A DNA stretch of 64,000 nucleotides from Phallus indusiatus (lineage: Eukaryota; Basidiomycota; Agaricomycetes; Phallales; Phallaceae): the NCBI GenBank assembly GCA_027605045.1, contig JAQFWX010000018.1:124001-188000 (forward strand). Reading direction: 5' to 3'. The number at the start of each line of letters is the position of its first letter. Position 1 is the first letter of the stretch. A program made the translations under genes and the position numbers. Below the pieces are notes generated by a model. It had not been told where the DNA came from. It saw only the letters and a list, made by a program, of their open reading frames with translations, and made no database searches. Below, piece by piece: positions 1 through 18,644 of the stretch.

Positions 1-453
1 ATTACGTTAACTTTGTGATGTATTTACTGATTCTCGCTCTCATGAGCTACAGGTTAGCTGAAGAAAGAATAATCTGAATAGTTGTAATTCGTTCATCCTT
101 GGAGTCAAAGAACTTGAATGTTTAAGCAATGAGTATACGGAATCCCTCTAAAAAATAAACACGAAAGGACTTGTTGAAATCTGCGTCGTCGCCCTTCCAG
201 TTTGCCGCCCAGGTTGAAAAATTGCACCAGTCCACGTACCGCATATGCAAGAAGGCAGCCAATCAACTTACTGAGGAGAACGTTTACGGGTATCTGACGT
301 TAATATTGGACAATCTATAGTGCATCGTGATTTTAATCAGTATGCGTCGTAGCATTGACCACTGGCCCGGTCAAGTTCTTTCTCGCACGCAATTTCCACG
401 ATCTAATTTCAAAGTTCAAATTCAAATGTAAATCACAAGCTTAACGACGACAA
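1..453. other. intergenic / window edge, no gene assigned
   Basis: No reading frame here could be tied to a known family. On the minus strand around 180-290 a short frame reads a hydrophobic stretch followed by an Arg-rich stretch and could be a terminal exon of a gene outside the window, but there is no way to confirm it from this piece. Confidence 0.4.
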
Positions 454-1772
454 TTATACTGGGGAAACACCAAAAAACACCGTGATAGCCCCATAAATGC
501 TGCTGACCACGCGAGATTCATCCTCATCTCCGCACCCAGCGGCAGCATAGATTGGAATGAAATGCTCTTCACGTGGGTGGGCTAGTCGAAAACCGGGATG
601 TTTAACAAGGCCAAGCAGAGATTCACGACGTTTAATTGGCTAAGGAGCAATAAGCACATGAGCAAGTGGCCAAGACAATTATTCGACACTGGTACTAACG
701 TCAGGCACCAGTGAGGCATCATTGACTGCTCGGTCGAATTCTTTGTATATTGGCTTGGCATTCTTCTCAGAAAATGCTGAAAAATCTCGAAACGTGTGAA
801 TGATTAATCCACCAGCGAGAATAAGAACGCCTTCCGATCTTAACCGAAAAGTAGCAATACGGATAATCATCAATGATACGTCGGGATCCATAGATGTAAG
901 ATCATACCAACCTCAATTTATCGAGTGCTTTGCCCACGTTCCAATTCCGTACGGGATCCAAGCTCGAGTCGATGCTAACTTGTACAACAGGAATATCGAA
1001 TTCTTCGCCAAACATCAACTTAAATGGGACAAAAACACCTTCACTAACAAGTCAACTCGCTTCCTCAACATCTTGACAATTAAGGAAATTCGCACCATGA
1101 TCAAAACCTTTCGCTTGCAGTCCTTTTCCATCTGCACCCCGAAATTCTTCCTGCCTTAGGGTCCGTGCAGGTATGTGTTGCTATTAAAACAGTAAGAACA
1201 GGTGTATGGGAAAGATAAACCAGTGGTAGTACCTCTTTAAGAAGCTGAACAATTCTTTGTGATAATGCCGAATCACCATGAGATTTGAATTTCGTGACTT
1301 CGGGGCTGTAGAGCGAAGCAGGAAAGCCGTAGTAATCCATGTACAACGGATTATCGTTGTAGTCAGTCACTAATAGGAAACAAACCATAAAACAAGCAAG
1401 GCAGAAACAAAAAGATCTCATACCTTGTATTTCGCCCTCAGTTTCCCAGTGAGCACTAAAAACAACAATAGCTTTAGGATGATATTTCTTCAAAAGAGCC
1501 GGTCCAAAATCTTTCAGAAAGTTGGCCATCGGACTGTCTGGACCCATTGATTGGAACGTATCATCATCGTGTCTGCTTGAGATATTTTTCGGCCATATCA
1601 ACATGGGCTCTGTCCGGTGGAAAGCATTAGTACTAGTAGAAGGACAAGATCCGAATGTCTTACGTCCGTGGCCAAAATAGACCGCTGGGATCTTTCCCCC
1701 AGGCTTAACCTCTGGCAGATATTCTAATGCATTGAGCCACTGGTCGCGAGTTTTAGGATAAATGGGTGCCAT
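454..1772 (-). CDS. class III extradiol ring-cleavage dioxygenase (LigB / 4,5-DOPA dioxygenase type)
   Basis: Non-haem metal dioxygenase of the LigB superfamily, which opens catechol-type rings; the closest named relatives are 4,5-DOPA extradiol dioxygenases, but the true substrate is unknown. Seven exons, with introns at 1610-1663, 1370-1423, 1181-1232, 1039-1095, 839-911 and 640-699, give one continuous frame starting at MAPIYPKT and ending in FFGVSPV. After splicing the family landmarks appear in order: PAVYFGHGQPM (first metal His), FSAHWET (second His), GFDHGVFVPF, LAGGLIIH and HPREEHFIPI near the C-terminus. The first intron has a textbook TACTAAT branch site. Metal-ligand assignments come from family knowledge. 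Downstream neighbour on the same strand is RPT1, with a separate promoter. Confidence 0.85.
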
Positions 1773-1971
1773 TAGCTTGGAAGATATCCAAAAATGCCAG
1801 TGAGAAATAAGGACTGCGGATGCTCATACGGCCACTAGGAGGCTATATAAGGGACTCCCAGGGCCCAAGTCTCATCCATCTAATAAGACACTCAAAATGA
1901 TAACAACAACGGGTATGACGAAGATAAATCAAAGAGACTGTAAATAAACTATGTATTACGAACACAAATGA

Positions 1972-3925
<1,954 letters not shown>

Positions 3926-4041
3926 GGTGGCAGAGGTAGTTGTCAAATGAAAGGGATATCTGGAGAGACGGGACGCGTCAGTGGTGGATTCGCTTGTGTG
4001 ACATTACGTTACATTACATCTCCCTTAACCGCATCGCAATC
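3926..4041. promoter_or_regulatory. shared divergent promoter RPT1 / VMA1
   Basis: Only 116 bp separate the two start codons, so the region must carry both core promoters. It contains ACGCGTCA at 3973-3980, an 8-mer also present in the RPN8/PRE6 divergent promoter. No convincing TATA box was seen. Function is inferred from position. Confidence 0.6.
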
Positions 4042-6464
<2,423 letters not shown>

Positions 6465-7067
6465 ATAAATTAGGACTAGGACGAGCTACATATATTACTT
6501 ACCCAGGACTAGTACACATATAGTAGTAGCCTTTTTTGAGATATTTGAACTTGCAATACATACAAAAGCCTCGGGCTGATGGCAGCCGTGAGCCGCCGGC
6601 GCCAATGGACTTTTTTTTTTTGGCTCTTCTATTATGTAATGGGCGCGGGAAATCAAAAGTGACCGGGTCATTCCGAGGCTGAGTTTTTTGGGCTGCGCTT
6701 CAAAGTTTAAAAGGACGGGAGCTGTCTCCTCTTGAATCGTTAGTCTCCGACACGGTGCGCCTCCCCGAATTGACGTCTCCTTGCAAGGTGCGCTCATTGT
6801 TTTCCAATCCCCGATTCTGACTCCTCTTCCTCCCTGGCTCCGTCGTTCTGCGTCGCCTGTTTCTCTGTTGTGTTCTGAGAATGTCGTTGGCTCATGTTCT
6901 GTTTTTGTTTAGCTCCTCAGCAGGTTTTGACAGCTCCCAAAAATACTGCTCGTTCTATTCTATTCAGTTACATACCACGCGCTTCTCGCTTCTTTTTATA
7001 TTTTGTGGTTGCGTTTGCCCCTCATAAATAGTTTCGATTGGTTAATTTTGTCTTTCTTTCGCGGTCT
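6465..7067. other. intergenic, long pyrimidine-rich leader of the Zn2Cys6 gene
   Basis: 603 bp. The VMA1 3' end lies at the left. From about 6740 the plus strand is rich in C and T runs, as in strong basidiomycete promoters and 5' leaders. The first downstream ATG opening a long frame is at 7068. No RNA gene recognised. Confidence 0.5.
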
Positions 7068-8201
7068 ATGCCCCCTGAATCTGCTCTGGACGATCCTAAT
7101 TCGCACAAGTCCTTTCAGGACAGTCCTTCGTCTCAGTCAGACGATTCACCTCAGGCAAACTCTGTACCTCAAGGCGACCAATTTCTTTTTTATCCTGTTC
7201 GAGACGAGCAATCTCCTGCCAACCCATCTCAAGATGGTCAAGCCTCCGATTCTCCTGCTGGACTAGGCGTTTCCCTTCCCTACCCTCCCATGTCAGTCTT
7301 TCCATATGGTAATATGTCCCCCACTTCTTCTGCCGTCCCGCGTCCCAAGCGTACTCAGTGCAAGAACGCGTGCACAAACTGTCAGAAGGCGTGCAAGAAG
7401 TGTGACGACAATCGTCCTTGTCAAAGGTGTATTCGTTACGGCTCCACCGATTCATGCGTCGACAGCAAACGCAAAGAAAGGAAAAAGGGTGTCAAGCGCG
7501 GACCTTACAAGAAGCGCGATGGCAAAGGTATGTGGTTTCATTTATTTAGTGACGCTAGAACCAATGGAACTTGCTGACGCTCGCATCTCAAACTCTCAGG
7601 CCTCGCCGCAGATATTGACAACGACGACAACAGTCGTTCCACACAAGGACCAGCACCTCCCCCACCTCCTATCCCTTTCATGGGTCCGGTAGGTTACCCT
7701 CCTATGTGGGGGCATATCCCCCCGGCTGCCCCTGGAGGTAAGTTGGAAGGGACTGGCTTGTACCAGCCCGTACTTGCGCTCGCACCTGTTGGGGGTCAAC
7801 CACATCATGGTGGGGAGGGTGTCAGCGTCAGTGGGGGCAGCGAGTTAGCTCACTTCCCAGTCGGTTTTTATCCTGCAACTTTCATATCTTATCCTGGGCC
7901 CTTTCCTCCCTTCTCTATTCCTCAGCCTCACGGTATGTCGCATGGCTTTCATTTCGCTTATCCGCCACCGCCGCCTGGCATTTTTGCCCATCGCTTTCCG
8001 CCCGTCATGGTGACTACTGCCAATGGCGACCAAAGCTCTTCCACTCCTCCTACTACCGCTGAAGCCGCAAACAAGACTGGTGCTGATTCTACCGCTGAGA
8101 ATCACGCTAGAAAGGATACAATCTCGGGTTCTCAAACTAGTGATCAAGTCAAAGTTGTAGATGTGCCGTCTAATGGCACAACAGAAGTGAAAACCGGCTG
8201 A
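7068..8201 (+). CDS. Zn2Cys6 (GAL4-type) transcription factor
   Basis: DNA-binding regulator of about 353 residues. Exons 7068-7527 and 7600-8201. A Ser/Pro/Gln-rich N-terminus precedes the zinc cluster: Cys at residues about 102, 105, 112, 118, 121 and 130 fit C-x2-C-x6-C-x5-C-x2-C-x8-C, with extra cysteines at 98 and 109. A strongly basic stretch follows (RKERKKGVKRGPYKKRDGK), a signature of a conserved basidiomycete/fungal subgroup. The C-terminal half is Pro/Gly-rich and looks disordered. No fungal-specific regulatory domain was seen. The segment 7738-7860 (123 nt, in frame, starting with a GTAAGT donor and ending in CCCAG) could be an optional intron. Target genes cannot be read from sequence. 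Confidence 0.85.
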
Positions 8202-8404
8202 CCCTCTCCTGATTGTATTTATTATGTTTTGGAAATAGTCAGTCTCCTACCGCTTCTTTTTTTGTAGACATGGACTTATTTTTTTTGTTCATTGCAGTGC
8301 TTGTCCTTTTGAAATTGGCTCTCTGTGCTCCATGTATGATATATTTATATAGGAGCAATTCATTGCTGTTTGTTCGTATATCGTGTACACCCAGTGAATG
8401 ATGG

Positions 8405-9816
8405 TTAAACTTGATCAAGATAATGTTCTTCTGAGCATGCGCGTAATCTTTGAGCAGCTGTCTCGGGTGTTAGATCTCTTTGTGGCTCTGACATTAGTTC
8501 AAATCTAGGACAACAATTTGCTCAGGCGCCCACATCAAGTTATCTAAATGGCTCACTTACCCAACTAAGAACTTCTTAACCGTTGCATTTCTAAGGAGTG
8601 GTGGATAGAAATGAAAATGAAGCTGGGCTACATCATCATCAGAATATCCGTCATATAGCTTAGGTACGGGGCGCTGATGAATTCCCATTGAGTATGCAAA
8701 AGATGTTTGAAATAAATTGTCGTAGCGTTTGGTTATCCTTGAAAGTGCTTCTGCCAGCGTCACTTTTTCATTTTCCTTTAATTCCAGCAGAGATGGTATG
8801 TGTCGCTTATATGGCAGTACTTGATAAAATCGGGTGTTAGGGACTGAAGGTAGACTCAAACAGAAAACAAGCAGCTGACATAAAATCTCAAAAGGCCAAA
8901 TTGCCCACCAGGGGACAACCGCTAGCCAATCTTCATTTCTTATCACTACTCGTCCTCGTTCTTCCGATGTGACATTAGCTTCGAAGTGAGCATATTCTAA
9001 TAAAAGATTTGGGCGGCCCTGTGAGTCCTTTGGCGCGTCGGCGGAGGAGGCCCGAGGCTGAGATGAAGTCGCAAACTCTAACAGAGAATCTAACTCTTTA
9101 CGCGGTAATCCGGGAATTTGTGAAAGTGACCAAACTTGACCATGCGGATGAGGATTGGAACATCCCATCATGGCACCTTTATTCTAAACACAAGGACGTT
9201 TTTGAGCCAACATCATTCTCTATCAGCCAGATTTACATAACAAACCTCGAATATCTGAATGTATTTTACGTTATCTTGAGAACCCCGTTTAAGATAAATA
9301 GAACACCATTCCTCAATCACTTTCCGGATGTCTTCCGGGCTTAAACGAGCCAACGTTAAGTCGTGCCTGGGGTGAAATATGACAACATCGCAGGCACCAT
9401 TCACAGGAGTGGCACTAAGTAATGGATGAGGCGGCTCCGGCGTCTCTGGACACGATGCAGAAAGGAAAGCGGGGAAATCATTTTCAAAGGTCTAGTTAAT
9501 GAAATGAATCAACAGCATATAATCGGGTAGTACTAGTAGCCTGACCAATGTATGCGCATATTCTTCGTTAAGCTGCCCGCCTGAGCGAGCATTTCCCGGA
9601 CATAGATAACAATCGGGGTCGTATTCCGGCAACGATTCTAACTGAGGTGGTTCTGTTTGTCCCAACCATGGTCTTTTATTGCGATGGGGTGATACCAGAA
9701 CATGTTCTTTCGTCAACGGGTTATCTAGTTCCGTTTATCGCGCTGATCGCTGTGAAAATTACACAAAAAAAAGACATACATCTGCGATGAGGATGGAAAT
9801 CGGGGTCAAAAGCCAT
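8405..9816 (-). CDS. GAL7: galactose-1-phosphate uridylyltransferase
   Basis: Leloir-pathway enzyme exchanging UMP between UDP-glucose and galactose-1-phosphate. Six exons; introns 9725-9779, 9492-9545, 9184-9245, 8820-8879 and 8505-8560 rebuild a full protein starting [17 protein letters not shown] and ending HYLDQV. Diagnostic features: [11 protein letters not shown], zinc-site Cys pair in [17 protein letters not shown], the active-site histidine triad in [10 protein letters not shown], the C-terminal metal-binding [17 protein letters not shown] and the closing [14 protein letters not shown]. No GAL1 or GAL10 homologue is present in this window, so it is not in a visible GAL cluster. Divergent from the DDX41 gene with 88 bp between starts. 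Confidence 0.95.
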
Positions 9817-9904
9817 TACTGAGTCGGGATTATCGTCGGCCCGCCATTTGTGCTGTAGTGCTGTATGGCCAAGTCATGTGGGTGGGCGCTTAGCAGCTCG
9901 CCGA

Positions 9905-12168
<2,264 letters not shown>

Positions 12169-12467
12169 CTCTACTTTCGTGTTGAGCTTGTTGTGAATAC
12201 AAAAATAATATTAATTTATATTTGTAATACATAATGCAGGATGGGCGAAGAGTTTTTCTTTGCTATTCGTGTAATCCACCGTAAGGGCTCATTGAAATGA
12301 GGGCGTGAGAAAAGAACGGCATGTCACGTCGAGTAACGCTATCACGTGGAATTAGCCTGGACGCGCTCGGACTCGGGAGTCTCGAGCCTCGTTGCTAAGT
12401 ACGTTGACAGTATAAACGCCAACGAACATCTTAACGTCTCGTTGACTCTTTGGATACATTCTTATTC

Positions 12468-15400
12468 ATGTCAATTCCTCGGACCAACTTGGAGGACCTG
12501 AAACGCAGAGCTCGTTCTCATACACCTATACTTTCATCCCAATCTCACAGCAGAGATGCTGCTCCTGGTACAGCGGTCAAAAAGGTTTTTATTATTATTT
12601 TCTCTCTGTACGTGTTTTTACGTCGGTTGACGCTTTTTTTTTGAAGGAGTTCAAGTTCAAATCGTCTATTGGCTCGTCACAGCCCACTGCGAAATCTGGT
12701 AAATCAATTGGTTTTCTTTTCAGCAACTTTTTCCCCAATGTCTTTCACTCATCAACTCGACTATAGTACCAAAAGATCCCCCATCTTCTAGTGGATACCC
12801 TAGCTCTTCTAAACCTTTATCCAAGGCTGGGTCCTTTTCGAGCTCAAGATTCCTGAATAGTGACGCCCAGCCTACCGAAATTAAATCAACTTTAGATACA
12901 ATTTTACCCAATTCTCCTCCAATAATTCCAACCAAAAGGATCAGCCCGTGTATAGAGGTTCCGATTACAAAGTCTCCCAAACGGCATAAGGGGGATCAGT
13001 TCGAGAAGGAAAACCTCGATGTTTCTGGTGGGTGTCTATTGCTTCTTAAAGTCGCACTCTTTCTGAAAATATGTGTATTTAATGTAGATGTATGTATATT
13101 TTTTTACTTTATTTTTTCTTCGTCGATGCTGAATTTGCAGCTCCCTCAAACGCCCTCGTCGTGTCCAACTTTCACTGGTTCCATCAATGTATCCCAGAGT
13201 TTAATCGCAGACTACCAACATGTACGTTTTAATTCTCTGATCTAAAATTTTTCACTAAAAAACCCAGTTATCATTGGAAGCTCTCCAGAAAATGTTAACA
13301 TCAAATATGGGTTCCCGGATGGAAACTATTGAGAAGTTGCTTCGTACATACAGAGGCGAAGAAGACCTCGACCAGGCTATGCTTCAAGAGATTAGGTATG
13401 TTAATTCACAGTAAATATGTCTAGACGTTGAGCTTCTTGCAGTGATAACCTTGACAAACGAATCCAAGCCATCAGAGTGGTTATAGAAAGACGGCAGGGG
13501 AGATCTCTAGTGCCAGATTCAGGCACTTGTCCAAGCAGTACTTCTCGATCTGAAGAGGTACTTTCTATCACCTCTCCTCCGTCGCTAAAGCGAATGATCT
13601 CCGATGCACCGTCTATATGTACCACTGTAAACACGCCTCGTCATTTGAAGTCCGTCAGCAATAGCGATGATGAAGAGGCATTGTGGGCTCAGTTAGACGA
13701 CTTCCCAATGGCCACAAGTCCCCTAAAGCCGATTGGTAATACATTAACTACCCGTATCAAAGAAACATCCAGGACAATAGAAGTTACTCTGAAGAAGAGT
13801 GTCAACCAAGTTTCAGATTTGTCGAGCCCCCTCCAGACCGAGATTATGCAAAGACTTCGTCACGATTTTGGTTTGGATTCCTTTAGACCTAACCAGCTGG
13901 AAGCAATTACGGCAACCCTATCCGGAAAGGATGTTTTTGTCCTGATGCCAACTGGAGGGGGAAAAGTGAGTCGCGACTTGATTCTGATGAAGAAAACGGC
14001 ATTTACTCCATATAGAGCCTTTGTTATCAAGTTCCTGCAGTTTGTGAAGGAGGAAAAACACGGGGCATAACTGTCGTCGTCTCTCCACTAATTGCCTTGA
14101 TGATTGACCAGGTTAACCATCTCAAAAAACGTGGTATCGATGTAATTTTGTTAAACAGCGACCAAGGTCTTGAAAGTTCACGGGAGGCCCGTTCTAGGCT
14201 TGTCGGGCGAGGCACAAGACCGAAGCTATTGTATGTTACTCCCGAGAAATTGGACAAGAGCGAAGATATGAGGACTATCCTATCGCGACTTCATGCGAAC
14301 AACGAGCTTGCTCGATTTGTAATTGATGAAGCTCATTGTGTTTCTACCTGGGGTCGAGATTTCAGAGATGCAGTAAGTCAACTAATGCAAACCTTAAAAA
14401 GAAATAATGTTCAACGCAGGATTCTTCCAGTATCAAGGTTTGGACCGTTTACGCCAAGATTATCCTAATATTCCTATAATGGCACTCACGGCTACTGCGA
14501 ATGAACAAGTGATGAAAGACGTAATAGATCGTTTGGGTATCAAAGGCTGTGTTTTGCTAACGCAATCCTTCAATCGACCAAACCTTCATTATGACGTTCG
14601 ATCGAAAGGCCGAACCGTTCTGGCAGATATCAATCAGTTTATCCAGACATATCACAGAAATCAGACGGGGATAATATACTGTTTGAGTCGAAACAAATGC
14701 GAAGAAGTCGCCAAGGAACTGCGCGAGAAGTACTCTCTGAGAGCTAGACACTATCATGCTCTAATGACACCTGAGGACAAAAATAGGGCTCAAACGGCAT
14801 GGCAAAACGGGCAATGTGACATTATTGTAGCTACGGTATGACAGCATTATTTTGGCCAAATGATCTTTGGAATGATGATTGTTATTGTTTAGATCGCTTT
14901 TGGAATGGGTATTGATAGTGAGTGTCAAACCAATATTTATCTCTTCAGACCCACTCACCCAATTTCTAGAACCAGACGGTGTGTAAAAAATAATTTTCTA
15001 AAGCTCAAACTTAGGATTGGCTTAGTCCGATATGTCATTCATCATTCACTTCCAATGTCTCTTGATGGGTATGCGCTTCGACATCTATTGACGTACGGTA
15101 ACTCACATGACCAGATATTATCAGGAGACAGGACGTGCTGGGAGAGACGGAAAGCCAGCTAGCTGTATCCTCTGTAAGAGACGTTCTGACTCGAGATCAT
15201 TCATTCTGCTCACTTTTATAGACTATTCATTTGCGGACACTAAAATCTTATATAAGTTAATTCAAGACGGCGACAAAACACTTGAAGAGAGAAAAAGACA
15301 GGAAGATGGTGTAAGGGCGGTAATCCAATACTGTCAAAATGATATAGATTGTCGACGAGTTCAAGTCCTTGGATACTTCGGCCAAAATTTCGATCCTAAA

Positions 15401-16566
15401 GATTGTAACAAATCATGCAATAATTGTCTTGATACGAAAGCCGTCATTGAGGAGGATATGACGGATATGGCAATCAAAGCTATTCAGTTGGTCGAAAATA
15501 TTACATCTCGTGACGGCAACGTTACCAAGCTTCATTGTTTGGATGTGTTCCGTGGGGCCAATATCAAAACAATCAGAGATCGAGGTCATGACCGTCTTTC
15601 GCTCTATGGCGCTGGGTCGAGCCTTAGCAGGGAACAAGGAGAACGCATCTTCGATCATCTACTCTCTTTAGATGGTTTTGAACAAGTCTCCGTGACAAAT
15701 AAATCCGGCTGGAACAGCATGTATTTAAGGGTGAGATAAAGCGACATCTAATCAATTATTTTGACTGAGCCTTTTATAGTTAGGAAAATCAGCCAACGAC
15801 TTCCTCTTGGGAAAACTACAGTTGAAATTGATGACCAAAATTGTACATGGTCACTCAGAAACAACGATAAAAGAGAAATCAATTTCGATAAAGAGCAAAC
15901 TTCCCAAAAAGAAACCTGTATTTTCTTCGTTCAACCGTAGCGTGGAAGATACCTTCTGTGACGATGATGAACCCTCACGTGCGCCTTCGAGGCAGCATGC
16001 ACTTGCGGACGATATATACGATTTTGGCAGTAGCCCTCTGCCTTCCCCAGTGAAGTCCCATTCCCAAGGTCAAAATAGAACGGCTGTGGACATTAAACTT
16101 GAAAACGCACAACGTTGCCATAAAGTGCTTTTGGAATGTACTAGAAAAAATGTCAGTCCATGAGATATCAATATCAACAATGTCTAATTATTTGACCATG
16201 CAGGGAGCTGGGTCATTACCTTCAGATATCGATCATGATATCTGGGAAAGCATCAGCTTTGTGCTTCCAACAGGTTGGTTTTTCTTCTGACTATTCAACC
16301 CTCTCTAACAGATTTGAAGATCACGCATCCCTGGATGAATTCCTATCAGACTATATGCCTTCTTCTGAGAAGGATGGCTTTTTGAACCTTTATGGAAAGA
16401 CAATCTTGCAGATATGTACTCCCTTCAAACAGTCGAATTCTACTGCTGCGTGAGTACATGCGATTGTTTTTAACCTTTCTCCTCAACCGACTCAAGTTTC
16501 AGCTCGACCAATTCACAGCTAATTTCTCAATATAGTTTTAAACCGAAGCAAACCCCTCGTCGATAG
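12468..16566 (+). CDS. RecQ family DNA helicase (BLM/Sgs1 type)
   Basis: 3'-5' DNA helicase for recombination intermediates and stalled forks. About 16 exons, ending TPRR at 16566. The long N-terminus is Ser/Pro-rich. The helicase core reads [83 protein letters not shown] and [12 protein letters not shown]. The RQC zinc site includes [14 protein letters not shown] and CNKSCNNC, and an HRDC-like region follows ([14 protein letters not shown]). The KPD codons come from a 9-nt microexon (14970-14978). Two introns (ending 13280 and 16319) keep frame only if a second, more distal AG acceptor is used. The start could also be 12450. Confidence 0.92.
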
Positions 16567-16905
16567 AAACTCTAGTGTTTCATAGCAATTATTCATTGCG
16601 CAATCGAGCGATACCCGTAACCAACACGTAACATACATGTTCTATACTGCTTACATTTCTATTCTGTATCAAATTATTAATATTTACCTGTACTCTGAAG
16701 TATAATGATTACCCATACCTTCCCGCTTTAGTATTGTTTCTTGTGTACATTTCACCCAATAACTTGTCGAGTCCTGTCTAGGGACGCGAGACGTATCTTT
16801 GGACGTACTATACTGTGACAATACGGTTGGTCACGCGGCGTCACGTAGTGGAACAATCCAGCGTTTCGCTATTATTGTATTGTACTATTCTCAGAAACTA
16901 ACACC
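16567..16905. other. intergenic between RecQ gene and NUF2
   Basis: 339 bp holding the 3' end of the RecQ gene and the NUF2 promoter. AT-rich with no recognisable RNA gene or repeat. Confidence 0.5.
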
Positions 16906-18606
16906 ATGGCCGCATTATATTCACATCCTCAGGTTGACGCATCCGAAATAGCGTTAGTTATTCAAGCATGGGGATATAATCTGCTTGAAGAAGACTTGGT
17001 TTCTCCCAAAGGGTTAAAACCAGAGATTATTCAAATGGTGTACGCATGTGCCATTGCCAAACTCACAGGATTAACAATAGCGGAATTGGAAGAATCGGCA
17101 GAAAGATCTCTAACGATTATGGAAGAATGGCAGGCGAGTATCAGCATAGATGAACCGACTGATGTTCTATATTGTTACCTAACCTACTTAGGATCTTATA
17201 GCTCCTAGCGCTAGATTGCATGTTCTACTTTATCATACGTGCGTTTTTTCTACTTGGCTCATGCATTTCAATTGACTTTCGTAGGACTCGGGTCGCTGAG
17301 GGTGCCGGTATTGAGGACTTCTCAATGATGGACTTGGTGGCCCCGACCTATGCCAGAACGCATCGTATATTATCTGCAATTATCAACTTCGGAAGATTCA
17401 GTGAAGAAAGATACTCTTTTATTGAGAGGGTACAACAACAAGGTCTCAAAGCAAGCGAAGAGCGAGACGATTTACAACAACAGATTATTGATCTCAGGCG
17501 AAAAATTGATGAACACAAGTAAGCCCCAGTCTACATTGATGACTTCGATTCGGACTGAGGTGATGCCAGACAGGCTTTGAAAAACAATGAACCAATTTGT
17601 GCACAGCTAGTCACAGAAAATCAAGCCGGTACTGCAAAATTACGCGAATTATACGACGAGCAGAACGTTGTTTTCCAAGAATTGGAAGCTTTAAAAGCGG
17701 AACGCGACGCCCTAGTCATGCGAAAGGTGTGTATTGTGGTTTTTCTGGCTGAGAGTTTGCTCACAAATGAAAAGACCGGGATACAAGAGGAAATAGGAGT
17801 CGCTCTTGATACAAACGCGAGAACCAAATCGCGGATAGTACAATCTCCAGAAAGACTGAAACGAGTCATATCGACAATGGGCGACAACGTACTTGAAGAA
17901 CGTCGTAATATCGCTGCTAACGAAATCAAAACACGCGCTCTAAAAGCGAAACTAGATGCTCTAGCTGGATTTGAACAAGTGCGTTCACGCCTTATCACAA
18001 CCAAAAGATTTTACCTAAATAAACACAGGATATTCAAACGAATATCAGACAGTTGGCGATGCTAGCCACAGACCAGGAGACTCTCGATGCATCAATAGCT
18101 AAACTCGCCAAGTCCAAGAATGAACTCGAGAAGCAGATTGTTATGCGCAATGAGTTATTACTTGAGCAAGAGGTGATTACAGCAGATTCATCCAACCTTT
18201 GAATTTTTTCTAAAGACGCTTTCAGAGGGCAGAAAGGAAAAGGACTAATGCTGAAGAAAGATACGAGCGCGAACAGAGATACGCCGAAGAACAACGCACT
18301 AAATCTCAAAATACTATTACAAATCTAAAGAGACAATTTGAAGAGATGTCACTTGAACGTCGAGACAATGATCACGTTGTCGAAGAGACAAAACGCGAGG
18401 CTTCTGAGATTGAACGAAAAATGACGGAGCACTTGCGGCAAAATGAAGAGGAAGTGCAAAAGTTACTTACAGAATATTGGCGTCTTAGACACCAGGCTGG
18501 TAGGTTAATTACGCATTTTACTAATCCGTCGTACATCTTAACAGTTTATTCAGAGGTTTATATGGAAACATTAGCAAACAAGCTAGGAATAGACTTCCAA
18601 GAGTAA
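16906..18606 (+). CDS. NUF2: kinetochore protein Nuf2 (Ndc80 complex)
   Basis: Coiled-coil partner of Ndc80 that links centromeres to spindle microtubules. Exons 16906-17133, 17192-17238, 17285-17518, 17570-17726, 17775-17978, 18029-18172, 18226-18499, 18554-18606. The N-terminal calponin-homology-like head reads IALVIQAWGYNLLEEDL and continues to THRILSAIINFGRFSEE, a Nuf2 hallmark; the rest is nearly all charged coiled coil (LQQQIIDLRRKIDEHK, LKAKLDALAGFEQ). The first intron begins with GC (CAG|GCGAGT at 17134) and has a good CTAAC branch site. Length near 450 residues is normal for the family. Confidence 0.9.
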
Positions 18607-18644
18607 TACACACTAGTGACACTAGATTGTACATGTTTGTAGCC

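Noticed and set aside
1773..1971. Possible operon-like link between the dioxygenase and RPT1
   Set aside because: Both are on the minus strand but each has its own spacer and unrelated roles; nothing suggests co-transcription.
13222..13280. Apparent frameshift in the RecQ gene N-terminal region
   Set aside because: Using the AG at 13279-13280 instead of the nearer one restores frame without changing any base.
16274..16319. Apparent frameshift in the RecQ HRDC-like region
   Set aside because: The AG at 16318-16319 (46-bp intron) gives [12 protein letters not shown] in frame, so no base change is needed.
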